DNA of 64,000 nt from Cristatella mucedo (Eukaryota; Bryozoa; Phylactolaemata; Cristatellidae). Location: NCBI GenBank assembly GCA_009760855.2, contig WPIO01000076.1, forward strand, positions 1,938,335 to 2,002,334, given 5' to 3'. Positions 12,470 through 23,339 of the stretch are shown one piece after another (positions within the stretch are counted from its first letter, which is position 1; each line of letters begins with the position of its first letter). The position numbers and the translations under genes are program-made. The notes under the pieces were generated by a model. That model was given only the letters and a program-made list of their open reading frames with translations, ran no database searches and had not been told where the DNA came from.

Positions 12470-13200
12470 TTAACAATGCAAGCTCCAATGGCTAAAGTAG
12501 GTAACAGAACCCGTTAGCTACAAAAGTGGGAGAGAAAATACAGGCACCATGATGAGAACCTGTCAGTTAGACGAGTAGTTTTATTAAAGTAAAGTTGTGC
12601 TATATTTTCTGTTGCACAATAAAATATTGAAAATTTAACTACTAGTATGATTAGGTAAGGTAGTTGTCTCGTAGCCTCGTTTAGTATCACTTGGTGTTCA
12701 GCAATGGATCACTCATTCAAAGCGAGCCTTTACAAGAGAATTAAAATAATGCAGGAATCATCACAAGAGGGCCTTTTACTCGCTAAACATTTTCACTCTC
12801 CCAGTTGTCACATGCTCTAAGTGCATTGGTGATTATGGACCTAGCAAGTAGTCACCCAGATTGCCCAATCCTAGTTGTGAGCCGGAAGTTATGGTGAAAC
12901 AATTTAGGAAGTTCAAATTGCGAACTACCTAGTACTTTATTATGGACGTGTCTTTGCTTGAGCTTTCATTTAGAGCGGTATTTTTTATTATTCGCCTTGA
13001 AATGAGCGCTCTGGGCTTCAAACGGTCCAGAGCTACATTTAGACATATCGGCGTTCTCCCAACAAGTAACCCATTTTAAAAGATTACTATATTTTTAGCT
13101 GCCTATTGCCAGTTTTACTTACTGCACCAGTAAATAGCACGGTGCCGCAACCATTTTTTTTCGGCGTTGCAAGCCATGGTGCTACCGGTTAGACTCTTCT
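12470..13200 (+). repeat. diverged interspersed repeat, copy 2
   Basis: Direct-orientation partner of 1-790; see that entry. The two copies bracket the polB block, about 11.7 kb apart. No coding frame is conserved. Confidence 0.75.
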
Positions 13201-13859
13201 GCCTCTACACAAATTCGGCTTTAAAAGCAGCTAATGTGTTTGCATCGTACTGATATAGCCTCTTTTTTATATAAGCATTGGATCAAGGTTTGAATGGTTT
13301 CTTATTACCTGAGCTAGTGTCATAGTATCAGCCTAAGCCTGTGCTATAAGAACCGTGTGCGAAACATAACATGGTGTCTCACACGAATATAACTCTAAAC
13401 GCCATGCATTGCGAACAACAAGTTATCTCCCATTCAAATCAAGGAGATGAGGTATACGAATGCAAGTCTATTGGTGGCACGTAAGTATTTAGGTCAACTC
13501 AGGCCTCACTTAGGAGCTTTTTCAGGTTCAGCAGTGGGCTGTGCCTTACATCATCGACAAATCTTCTGTGTTAGCAATGATGGAACGTTGGCTTATAAAG
13601 TACATTAGGATAGGAACAATCGCGGTTTCGGCATGTCACCTGGCAGTCTACTAGGAAACGACTGCTGTTAGTGCTAGTTGTGGGTGATCTTATGAAATAC
13701 GTTGCCATAGTAATCTTGTAATTTATACGAAACAAAATATCACAATAAGTAAGACGGTAAAAGTGAATCTCCAATCAATAACATTAAATTAAAAATGCAA
13801 AGCTTGGACGGGAAATAGGTTAGACGGCAGGCAAAGAATCAGTGGACCTAAAACTGAGT
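13201..13859. other. gene-free stretch
   Basis: No motif, repeat or plausible gene seen. Confidence 0.4.
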
Positions 13860-14290
13860 AACAGAACCTTGACGTTAATGCGTTACTTGACTGTTAGCCA
13901 GTGCAAGTCGGGGAGAAGTGTGCAATTTGGAAACCAGGAGGCTCACAGTAGCCATGCTTATCTTCAGAGTTATGCACTGGCAAGCTCTTGATTGAAAAGT
14001 GTCGTAGGCCAGGATGCCCAAAGTTACAGAGACCGATACGGAACGTCTCAAGGGCATACAAGTATTTGATGTGGCATCAACGTCGAACTAAACCACATTT
14101 TAGCTAGCATATGTCGCTGAAAGTAGGAAGAATTGGTTGTAGACCTAATGTAACCGTCTAATGAAATATTGCTTTAAAACGGGATGCCTAGATTTCGTGC
14201 CGATTCAACATGAGATGTTAAGGCAGAGCATATTTTGAGCGTTACGCCTTTCAATTTCTGAACTATGGTGGCTTTGAACGTGGCTAGGCC
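13860..14290 (-). mobile_element. old CR1-type LINE fragment
   Basis: The minus strand gives pieces of the post-RT region typical of CR1 elements: an ESARNLG-like string, a SxxxxxHI-like segment and the Trp-Leu-Pro/CTG box corresponding to tgactg-gccagtgca. It is far more diverged than the copies at 23.9 and 27.3 kb and is broken by frameshifts, so it represents an older insertion or a different subfamily. Confidence 0.75.
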
Positions 14291-15600
14291 TATTGCAACA
14301 GCAAAAGGTGCCTGTGAGCCCTGCAATAGTGTATGGGCCGATCTAACCTTGTGGCATTACAAATAAATTCCACGACACAGAGCATGTAGGGACCAGTAAG
14401 TCGGTCAAAATATGCAAAATACTACATAGAACTATGTAAAAATTCACTCACACCTCCACCGTTGATTAGATGGAAGCTAGTAGCACAAGAGTGATTCCCA
14501 TGTTCTTATAAGGACCGCAAAAGATCTGGCAATCTTAATGCTGCTCTCTAACCAGCATGTGAACTGAGATGAGTAAGTCCATCTTAGCATGTCCTTGGTA
14601 ATGACGAAGATTCTTACAGACAGCAGAGCTTCCCAAAAATTTGTGATTGACTGTCTTAACAGCTAGAGAAATACACTGTACAGCTGGACGGCAAATAAAC
14701 TCAAAAGACGTTGCTGTAACAACGTCTAAGAAAATATTAATGACGTCGCAGAATTTTGGCGATTGGTATAATCTCCACTAGAAGCTAAATTGATAGATAT
14801 AATTTTAATGACAAGAGTACACCCATTCTTGAATTGCATAATTAAATCCTTAGTGACTGTGTTGTTTTAAAGTGTAATGCTATAAGTAGTTACGAATGCA
14901 GTGAGTGTAAGCATGCCAACGAAGATCGATTTCTCACTTGTCTTTACAATTGTACGGCCGAACACTAGGAGGATTCCGCATTCACTGGCACTTGCCAAGT
15001 AGCGCAGGCAACTCTTGAATTCGCATATGTTTACATCTGTGCCCAATAACCGGGTCATCCTGCCAACAGCTTTTATCGTGCCAGCCTAATTTGGGTTACT
15101 AAAGGGTCACGAGTTAGTAACAGGAACTGGGCGGAGGTAAAATCCTAAATATGGGATTTTATTGAATCATATCCACAACCACACAATTACTTTCCCTCAG
15201 AATAAAGTTAATTTTTAGTACCCACACCTCACACAAACACTCAGATACATGCACTATGGCTGCCAAACAACCAGGGCTCTGCTAAAGAGTAAACACGTGG
15301 CACAGTAAGTTTAGGCTTGTCATGGCTCCACAGAAAGCATTAGAAACCAAAACTGATATAAAAGAACCGTCCTAAAAGCTATTACAAAAGCTGGTAAGTG
15401 ACTGTAAGCTAACCCGTGACATCAGTAATCAAACATTTGGGCATATAGGAACATGTCCGTATTTTACCATCCATCACATACATTACATGCTCCGTGTCGT
15501 GGAATTCAGTTGTAATGCTACACGGTTATATTGGGCCCATACTATTGTAGGGCTCACCGGCACCATTTGTTCTGCAATATGCCTAGCGACGTTCATGAAG
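14271..15600. repeat. inverted repeat with ~120-base arms
   Basis: Arm 14271-14391 matches the reverse complement of 15484-15600. Shared strings include cctgtgagccct/agggctcaccgg and aattccacgacac/gtgtcgtggaatt. The 1.1 kb between the arms has no recognisable gene. It may be a non-autonomous foldback element, or two insertions of one repeat in opposite directions. Confidence 0.65.
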
Positions 15601-15624
15601 ACTGTCGCTCTTTCTCTGTCGTTC

Positions 15625-17060
15625 ATGAAGACTTTCGAATGTATATGCGGTAATTAGAGGTTTATAGCTTAGGTTTTAGATTTCCGGCTAGCATATAGGC
15701 AACTCCTCACTTTTGCGGTGCAAAGCATACATTTTAGCAGGGAAGCATGAGTTTTTCAATGTTTTGATACATTGTTAGTTCACATGCATAGCTCAGGGTT
15801 ATTGCCGGTTATTAATGTCAAAGTAATAAGCATACATTGCCTACTGGAGGGCGATCGAAAAGCCCCAGTAGTATAAAGCATTACTGTATTGAGTATGTAG
15901 ACATCAAATAAGGGCAGCTAGTATGGAGTCCTCCACAGTAGGCTGAGCCAAACCGTGCCGGCCGAAAAGTTGGTTGCTTTTATCCATGGAGAACTTGGCC
16001 CCACGTTGGCACGGTCACACACCAGCTTGCTGGCTCATAGTCTTCAGAAGAGCTCCCGGTTTGTAGCTTAGATACCAACGTCATCATGACACTGGTCACT
16101 ACCTGGGTGCCAGCAGCCGAGTGCTCGTCCGATGAATGGTAGGACAGCTGCTAACGCCGATCCGCCTACAACAAGTCCCCCCAATGCCGTATCACTTTGT
16201 AATCCTCCGATCAGAGGCTTTCGCGAAAGCCTCCCTGTCGTCGTCCATGATTTTTTGAAATGCGTCCTGTTGGTCCAGGAAGGTTGCATACAGCGAGTCG
16301 CTTTCGGGCCGGTTGTCATTGACACTTCTGAAGATGACCTAGACCAAGAAACTACCAAGGCCGCAGATCTCTCTCTCTCTCTCTCTCTCTGGTGCCCTCA
16401 GAAAGACAGGCGGCAAACCGAGTCAGCCAGCATTCGATGATTTGGCTCCTCGTGTAACGCCGAAGGCTCGAAGGAGGAGTAGGCGTAACCGCAGCTCACT
16501 TAGCTGCGTAACCTAAGCCGCTTTATGGATGCCGTTCGGTGTGCTCCTGTGCGCAATAAGCAGGCCGCCGCGAAACGAGCATTTTTGGCGCTGACCTACT
16601 TGCCGTTCCTAAAGGGGGTCGTGAGTCCGCGGCGTGAATTGGAAAGCGAGACACACAAATTGGGGATTTTACTTAGCTTTATTTGCGAGTGTAAAAAGTT
16701 GCTGTGTGTCTGGGTCAGTGTTTTCTCCACACTCCTCACACGCTCGTAGCAGCTCAAACACTCTTGAAGAAAAATTACGTCCCCTCACTTAGGCGACCCA
16801 GATCTGTTGTGGGGAACGACCCAAATAAGACGAGGAGCCCGAACCGGAGCTTAGACCATGACTGGAGAAACAGGGCTCCGCTTCCACCTTAACGGCAGGA
16901 ATACCTCATGCAACACCTCAAGCACGCTTGCCGAGGAAACACGTCTCCACACTTAGGCTGCCTGCCTCTCTAGGGAAACCGCCAAAAAAAGGAAGGAACC
17001 CGAACCAAAGGAATATCTCACACCACACTTGTTGAAGGAAAAGTACCCTGTTGGACCGTT
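15625..17060. other. GC-richer unidentified block
   Basis: This block is clearly less AT-rich than its neighbours. On the minus strand, around 16.1-16.2 kb, a frame encodes a glycine/alanine-rich hydrophobic stretch (ALGGLVVGGSALAAVLPFIG) that could be a membrane segment, but the frame changes nearby. A (CT)n microsatellite lies at about 16368-16391. I cannot assign it; part of an LTR retroelement or a host gene fragment are both possible. Confidence 0.3.
16750..17050 (+). repeat. imperfect tandem repeat
   Basis: Two diverged units of about 150 bases start near 16760 and 16918. They share a ctcaa-cac-cttg string followed by acttaggc and then gaacc. A third partial start lies near 17027 (cacacttgttgaagg). 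It may be an LTR-internal duplication at the edge of the GC-richer block. Confidence 0.5.
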
Positions 17061-17230
17061 TTCATTTTCAAACTACTTATGCTCACCATCATTTACATTC
17101 GCAGTATTCAAACAAAAATGATCCAAAGAGTGATCTTTTCCTACGACATTAGGACTTTTGTCTTAGGTTTTTTATCTATATAAATAGTAAAACATTTTTA
17201 TTTTTGACGTTTTATTTAATTTTTGTACAA

Positions 17231-17873
17231 ATGCCTACGTCCTATGTTTCTAGAACATCGCTTAGAAGAAAAGAAGAAAAACCAAGCACATGGAAAAAAT
17301 GAGTTAATAATATATTTAGAAAACATTATATGCATAGAATTGACGTACCAACTACTGTTAAGCAACTCAGTGTATATGTTACAAAGTATACTTTTTCAGA
17401 AGATAATGCATGTTTATTTGATAAGAATTATAGAGTTTATAGTTTTGACTATCTGCTACAAGAAATTATTTGTAAAGCAATTTATTTGAGAAAAAGGAGA
17501 GTATAAAAAAACATATTAAGAAATTTAAAGTAAAAAGAAGTTCAGATATTAGAAAAATGAGTTGGTCTGTACAATATAAGGAAGTTCTATCAATTAATTC
17601 AAAATTACAAAAATTAGACATTACTTATCTCAAACATCATACTAAATATTAAATAATGTTAGTACTGATGATTGTTTTTGTGATAAAGATGATTATTCGT
17701 GGAACACTACTGTTGATTATGCGAAAGAACTTAAAAAAGTAGATTTTCCAGAAATTAAAATAACCAATTATGATTATAATATCGAAATTAGTAGTGGTTG
17801 TTGTGATTGTATGATTCCAAAATGTAGTCATTATTATTATTCACTCAATATTTCAAGAATACCTTATAAGTAA
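17231..17873 (+). pseudogene. Cys-rich viral-element protein, unknown
   Basis: Three open pieces run from ATG 17231 to TAA 17871. They are separated by one TGA (after the TWKK segment) and by one-base shifts in A-rich runs near 17490 and 17650. The C-terminal third carries a tight cysteine cluster (CCDCMIPKC), which suggests metal binding. The N-terminus is basic. It lies immediately upstream of, and on the same strand as, the membrane ORF. Copy B has reversed ORFs in the equivalent place but no clear relative. Confidence 0.45.
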
Positions 17874-17894
17874 TTCTAATTAATATAAAGCAAC

Positions 17895-18303
17895 ATGTCA
17901 GATATAATAACTAATTATGCAAATGATAAATATATTAAAATACTTTTAGACAGTGAAATAATTAAAGGTCATTTAACAAAATTCATATGAATTAGATATT
18001 GTTTGCAATTTATAAGTATTCTGTTGACTCTTGCAACTACTTTAACTAGTACATACGTTCAACATTGAATCAAAAATATGAAGAAATATCACGTTTAGTA
18101 ACTGTTTTAGGTGGACTAGCAGCAATGATAATATCAGTTGAAAGTACACTATAACAAATTGATAGAAGAAAAATATTTACATTTCAAGCAAATCATATCT
18201 TGATTTCAAAGATTTTTGATGCTTTAGACGATGCTGAAATAACTAATAAGAATTTAATGAAACACTAATCAATTTATTAGAAAATACAAGTGAAACTAAG
18301 TAA
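17895..18303 (+). pseudogene. small two-helix membrane protein conserved in both virus copies
   Basis: ATG 17895 to TAA 18301-18303, with one TGA, one TAA and two frameshifts. It has two hydrophobic helices (around LQFISILLTLATTLTSTY and LVTVLGGLAAMIISV) followed by a charged helical tail. The same protein is encoded at 37060-37420 in copy B, with shared IRY-L-F, TSTY and ALxDxxxT. In both copies it converges on the integrase gene and the stop regions overlap (here by 7 bases). The function is unknown; a membrane-active virion or egress protein is an inference only. Confidence 0.6.
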
Positions 18304-19145
18304 ATTGCAACTCCTCTCTAACAAAACTTCTTTTAACATCATTAACTCATAACGAATTGCTTGTTCTTGCAATACCGTCATTTTAACTATAGTAAGTTTA
18401 GTCAAACTCCATATTGCGTCTGCAGCTCTTCTTCTCTTTTCATCTTCTCCTTCACCTGGTTCTAATAAATTTCTAACAGTTGTTTCAAGTTATAATTACC
18501 GTTCTTGTTATCCTACTGTTCTAAGCTATTTTGGTTTCTTTAGCTGTACTATTTCTTTTCTCATTGCTTTAACAGGTTTTTCACCAGTTCCTTTGTAATA
18601 CTAATATTAAGATAACAAATAATCTTTGGTTAATTATAAATCCACTCTCTGTTTCTAGTATAATCTGCTTTATTGATACTTTATATTTCTTTTTCATACT
18701 GTGCAATAAATACTCTCTCAGCAACTGTTCAATTCATTCCTTTAACTAATGCAACAGTCTTTTTTCTATTACCTCCTAAAATACGTGTTTTATGCCCTTT
18801 CATTTCAGTAGCAAACTCTCCATTAAACTCTGATCCTGGATCTACTGTCATTTTATTTGGCCATTTCAAAGGACCTGTACTGTAAATATCTATTATTGCT
18901 TTTGTTACTTCTTTAGAAAACTTTGTTTTAAGTAACGTGAATCTTTTATCTACTAGCAACATTACTAGCACTCTAAGCATATGTATACACAAATTCATTA
19001 GGCATATATACAATGTCCGCTTGATGATTTTCATTAGGCTCAACAATATTAAAGAAACCTTGTGGAATATTCTTAGGTCTTGGCTTGAATACTTGACTTA
19101 TATCTGAGTTAGGATTAAATTTACCTTCTTTTTTCTTTCATTTAG
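18297..19145 (-). pseudogene. retroviral-type (DDE) integrase, copy A
   Basis: Polinton-class integrase of about 280 codons. The first Asp lies in QADIVYMPN, the second in MTVDPGSEFNGEF, and the C-terminal box reads RRRAADAIWSL before REELQ, as in adintovirus and Polinton integrases. The usual catalytic Glu position (LVER in relatives) reads LVKG, so the Glu is lost. Internal TAG, TAA and TGA codons also break the frame, one at a likely CGA-to-TGA site. It starts divergently from the Cys/His ORF and overlaps the end of the membrane ORF. Confidence 0.9.
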
Positions 19146-19170
19146 AGTTAAAAATGACGGTCTACAGAGG

Positions 19171-19672
19171 ATGGAAATATTGTGCGACATATATTTAAAT
19201 ACATATAGTGAAACCGAATACCTTGTATCATGTTATCCTGATTGTAAAGTAAAAACAAAGGGACCAAAACAAAAATACGAAATACGATGTAAGAGATGTG
19301 ATTTAGATATGAAAGAAACAAAATTTGATTCAAGTCTCTTACGTAAGGATACAAATATAATTTTTTCATGCTGTAACGTACATTCCAATTCATTTAAAAA
19401 AGAGAGACCAACTATACTATATTTACTAGTTGAGAAACACTCGAAAAAAAAGATGTTGCTCTACCTCTTGCTTACATCATTGCTTAGATCATGAAGCTAT
19501 CAGTTATATTTCAAAACTATTCCCACTTGTGAAAGGTAAACGTAAAGCAACAAAGTTAAAAGAGTTAAAAGTGTTAATAGTTCACTTATACTTCTCCGGA
19601 GGCTACATAACTAACCAAGAGGTTTACCTTTTATTTTCCAAGATTGTCAGTGAAGTAATAATCTGTAGGTAA
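19171..19672 (+). pseudogene. Cys/His small protein conserved in both virus copies, copy A
   Basis: Two overlapping open pieces (19171-19494 and 19430-19672) in different frames. The first starts MEILC and carries paired cysteines (CYPDCKVK, RCKRCDLD), a zinc-ribbon-like spacing. The second carries a KLFPLVKGKRKAT segment that is strikingly similar to KLFPFIKDKPKAT in copy B (35800-36195). It sits between fibre and integrase, on the opposite strand from both. DNA binding is plausible from the cysteines and basic residues, but not shown. Confidence 0.6.
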
Positions 19673-20590
19673 TCTAATAAAGCATGCGTAATAATTTAAG
19701 TCAACACCAGTCGGAGAAATATTTAGAGCTCTTAAATCACCAGATAAAACAGTAGTATTAGCATTAGGTCCTATAAATACACAATTGGATGCTCCAAAAA
19801 CCAAAACATTTAATATCATTTTAGGTGGAGATGTCTTATTTGTTTATGAATCAGGTGTTGCTAGATTTAAAATTGAATTATTAGAATTCAGATTCATTGA
19901 GATTGCTATTACTCCTGTAATTTTTTAATTGTTTTATCTGCATGAGATTTTGTGGCAGCATCACAACGATTAACTGGATCTGGAATATTTTTTATCGAAT
20001 TACCACACATATTGATATTTGCTGTTGAAGGAAACGCTTTCAATTATACATCGCCTTTCCTTACCCCAGAGGTCACACAATAATCATCATTTAACACTGT
20101 TGGATGACCATTACCTGAATTCCAATAAGTAGATGTTATAGCATAACTATTCATATTTAAATCTTCATTCCTTGTATCACCGGTTTTTGTAACATAATTG
20201 CTTATTTGACTAAAATTTACACCATCAGTTGAATTAACACGTGCTCCAAGATTAAAAATAAATTTACCAGCAAGATTTAGTGATGCTCTTGAATTAACAA
20301 AAAAGCTTGCATCTGCATAACACTTTGTTACAGCATCATTATCATTAATAGGATCAGATAAATTATTATTTCTATTACCATTTGCATTTAGATCTCATAA
20401 TATAATACCATGAAATTGTATACGTAATCTTCAGTGTGAAACTCGGAACTTATCTTTATAACTATTAATCAATACTTTACTTCTTTCTCGAATTTCTCTA
20501 ACTACTGAAACGATTCTTGAAAGTCTAAAACGAGTTTGTTCGTCAACAACTTGTATTTGAGCATTTTTATATATTTTACTTCACAGCCCA
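19631..20590 (-). pseudogene. phage-tail-fibre-like protein, copy A
   Basis: Surface fibre candidate. On the minus strand, DPINDNDAVTKCYAD (20312-20356) and DPVNRCDAATKSHAD (19941-19980) are two copies of the motif that recurs in phage tail fibres and in some Polinton-like elements. Between them lies a beta-rich region; the end (19819-19631) is an open C-terminal domain of about 60 residues with an RLPTDYYF segment. The N-terminal part (SRIVSVVREIRERSKVL) is helical and conserved in copy B. Stops and one frameshift break it. It follows the exonuclease closely. Receptor binding is inferred from the motif. Confidence 0.7.
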
Positions 20591-20648
20591 AACTCTTTCT
20601 AATTGAGAATCTATCGCAATCAGAAATTATATCAAATTCAAAATCACA

Positions 20649-21062
20649 TTATTTCTCATCTTTAAGTAAAAACATAAACAGTGGTGTTCGTATTGGCATA
20701 TCATGAACATGACTTGCAGGAACACGAACTGCTCCAGCAGCTATGTAATATTTAGGTGCTTTTCGAATGTTCAAACCATCAACAAAGATCTCAAATTCAC
20801 TATAAACACATCTACTCAATTGTAATGCATGTAATCCAAGTAAACATGGAGCAAGATATTGTTTTGGCACACATTTTTCAACTATACGTCTAATCCATAA
20901 ACATTTTATCTCAATCGATGTATCTTCATCAACAATCCCGTCTGAAGAATAACAATAAACCTGATCAGTAACAAAGCACTCATTGGCATTCTCAATCTTT
21001 CTATCTAATTTAATTTCTAGAAATTTAGCAGCAGTGTGTTCAAACACCTCTTCAGATAACAT
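20649..21062 (-). pseudogene. YqaJ/lambda-type exonuclease, copy A
   Basis: 137 codons open from ATG 21062 to TAA. The segment SSDGIVDEDTSIEIKCLW has the Asp...Glu-x-Lys core of the PD-(D/E)XK nuclease superfamily, as in YqaJ recombinases. An upstream FEH-containing helix would supply the first acidic/helical part, and YSEFEIFV follows where YqaJ relatives have DFVVW. The family digests DNA ends for recombination. At 137 residues it is shorter than usual (about 200), and the LINE at 21074 abuts its start, so the 5' end may be lost. Copy B keeps a collinear relative at 34295-34740. Confidence 0.65.
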
Positions 21063-21073
21063 CTACTACTACT

Positions 21074-22036
21074 CAAACTAACTTACTAGTTATGGGCAAA
21101 CCCAGTGTGATTCAGAGATTGGAAAGGCTGTCTCTCAAAATTGGCTCTGCCAGCATATCTCCTGGCGAATCAGCTCGAAATCTAGGTGTCATATTCCAAA
21201 GCGACCTCTCGTTTGACGACCATTTCAGCTCCACAGTCAAATCTGCCTATTTTCAGCTACATAACAATGCTAAAATTCGGGCTTGTTTAGATAAGGATAC
21301 CACGTCCAAGTTGGTCCATGCAATCGTGACATCCCGTCTCGACTTCTGCAACTCACGGCTTACTGGCCCTACGGGCATTTGCGATCAAGTGAATAAAGCT
21401 GGTGTAAAACTTCTCAGCTAGGCTTGTCTGTCGTGAGCGTTGAAGTAGCCACATTACACCACTTCTCGCCGACCTGCACTGACTACTAGTCAAGCAGCTG
21501 ATTGACTTCAAGGTTTTGTCACTCATTTTTAGGTCCCTTTATTCTTTGGCTTCAGCCTATCTCTTAGATCTACTCCCCCACCTGGCCAAGCATCGTAACA
21601 CATGCTTTTTGGAATCCTACAGTCTACAAATACCTCGTACGAACCTCAAATCATTTCGAGACCGTGCATTTAGTTCGTATGTTCCCAAAGCCTGGAACTC
21701 CCTCCTGACCTGCGTCAGCAGAACATCCCCTGACCTGACCACGTTTAAAAAGAATTTACAAACACATCTATTTAGGACAGCATTTAGTGGGTCTGTGCGA
21801 TTGGTCCTTGATGTGCTTATGGGTGCTGACACTGTGCATGCTGCCACTAACCAACTATGCATGCTGACCCTGTGCATGTCACGCCTAACCATGTTATTAA
21901 TTTTTTTTGTTTATCAAGCATGATATTACCCACCTTTCAAATGCATTTCCCTTTGCAGCAAATGTAAAGCGCCTAGAGTGAGAATAAGTTCTCTAAGGGC
22001 ACTTTATAAAGTGCTTTGTTATTATTAATATTATTA
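21074..22036 (+). mobile_element. 5'-truncated CR1/L2-type LINE, in virus copy A
   Basis: Matches the last ~960 bases of the LINE at 23905-26056, from the ACTAGTTATGGGC segment to the ATT-rich tail. The ORF is split by a stop at 21421 and shifts frame before 21516. Moderately diverged from the young copies. It separates the exonuclease from the virion-protein gene. Confidence 0.92.
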
Positions 22037-23330
22037 ATACATTGCATTCTCTATTGATTCATATGGAGTTCCAGCAACACGATTTGTATCTAATAATTCT
22101 TGTTGATTTGAATTAAAACCTGGTGTATCTCCAATTGAATTTATAACGTTAGCATTACTTCCAAGTAGAACACAATAATTTGATGTTATCTGCATCTTTA
22201 TTTTATCATTAGTATCAACACTAAATCTTATTTCACTCGTACTTCTTCTGGTGGTATCATAAAATGCACTAGGAGATGCAACTGTTCGAGCATCATTAGG
22301 AGCTTTAACTATTGTATTAATATAATTATATACAGGATCAATTTTAATTGAAAAGTTGCCTTTATCTTGTTCATATCTAAACCAAAGTTGATCATTAACA
22401 TCTTTAACAACATTTAACACAACTTTATTTGTAAAAGTAAACACTTCTTTACGTAAACCAATTTTATTGTAATATGAATCAGATCCAAGAGTAATTGGTG
22501 GTACTAATTCTTTTGATTCTCAACTGCTTGTTCCAGTTAATCTTAATACCATTTTTTCTATATAAAACTTCAAGAATATAGAAAACAAATGTATTTTCTT
22601 GCGAATTAAAATTTAATACTTGCAAATTCTGATCAGTTATTTTAATAACTATATCAGATATTGAATCACTACTTATATGGGGATATTCAATAGTATTCGG
22701 TTCGTATATCATTCGTTACCATGGATTGAATTCATATGAAAAACTTCATAGTACTTAAGTTTCTTGACCATTTGTAAAACTCGATCCCCTAGCAACTAAT
22801 TTATAACTTACAGGTTGTATTTAAATCAGAAACAAAATTTTTATTTTCTGAATTAAACTTTACATTTCGTGTAAAAACAGCCGAAGTAATATTAGGATAC
22901 ATTGTTGAAAAGTTTGCATCACTTGTGTAAGCATCACTACCAAATCTAAGTAAACTTGAAATACTAGACTTACTAGCAAGAAATGTCCCACCAACAGGCA
23001 TATTAATCCAAGACTGAGCAGTAGCAGTATCAAGACCTAAAGCAAACATCAGTTGTAGCCCCAGACTGTGTAATTGAATTACTAATTACATCTGGAATAC
23101 CAATGTTAATATCATCTGCAATTGAAGTATACATTCCAGGTCTAATTGTTACTATTTGTTCTGACCCACCAGAAACTCTATAAACAAAAGTAGTATTAGA
23201 AGTAGTTACATTTTTAATTGAATAAGTTCCACTACAATTTTTGAAACAAATATGAAAGTTCTTACTTCTTAAGATGATCGGTGTATTAATTTTAGTTTTA
23301 ATAGGGTTAGTAGTTCCAGTGATGTTAAAA
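22034..23330 (-). pseudogene. virion-protein candidate (capsid/penton-like), copy A
   Basis: About 430 codons in four pieces: roughly 23330-23050, 23049-22801, 22712-22479 and 22444-22034, separated by frameshifts. It is beta-rich with a TIRPGMYTS segment, a SGATTD segment, an IVIKITDQNLQVL segment typical of the D-x-x-G-x-x-F strands in Polinton structural proteins, and EIRFSVDT near the C-terminus. Every one of these has a counterpart in copy B (30425-32480). A jelly-roll capsid or vertex role is an inference from the element type and composition; I did not find a decisive motif. Confidence 0.6.
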
Positions 23331-23339
23331 CCTTATCCA

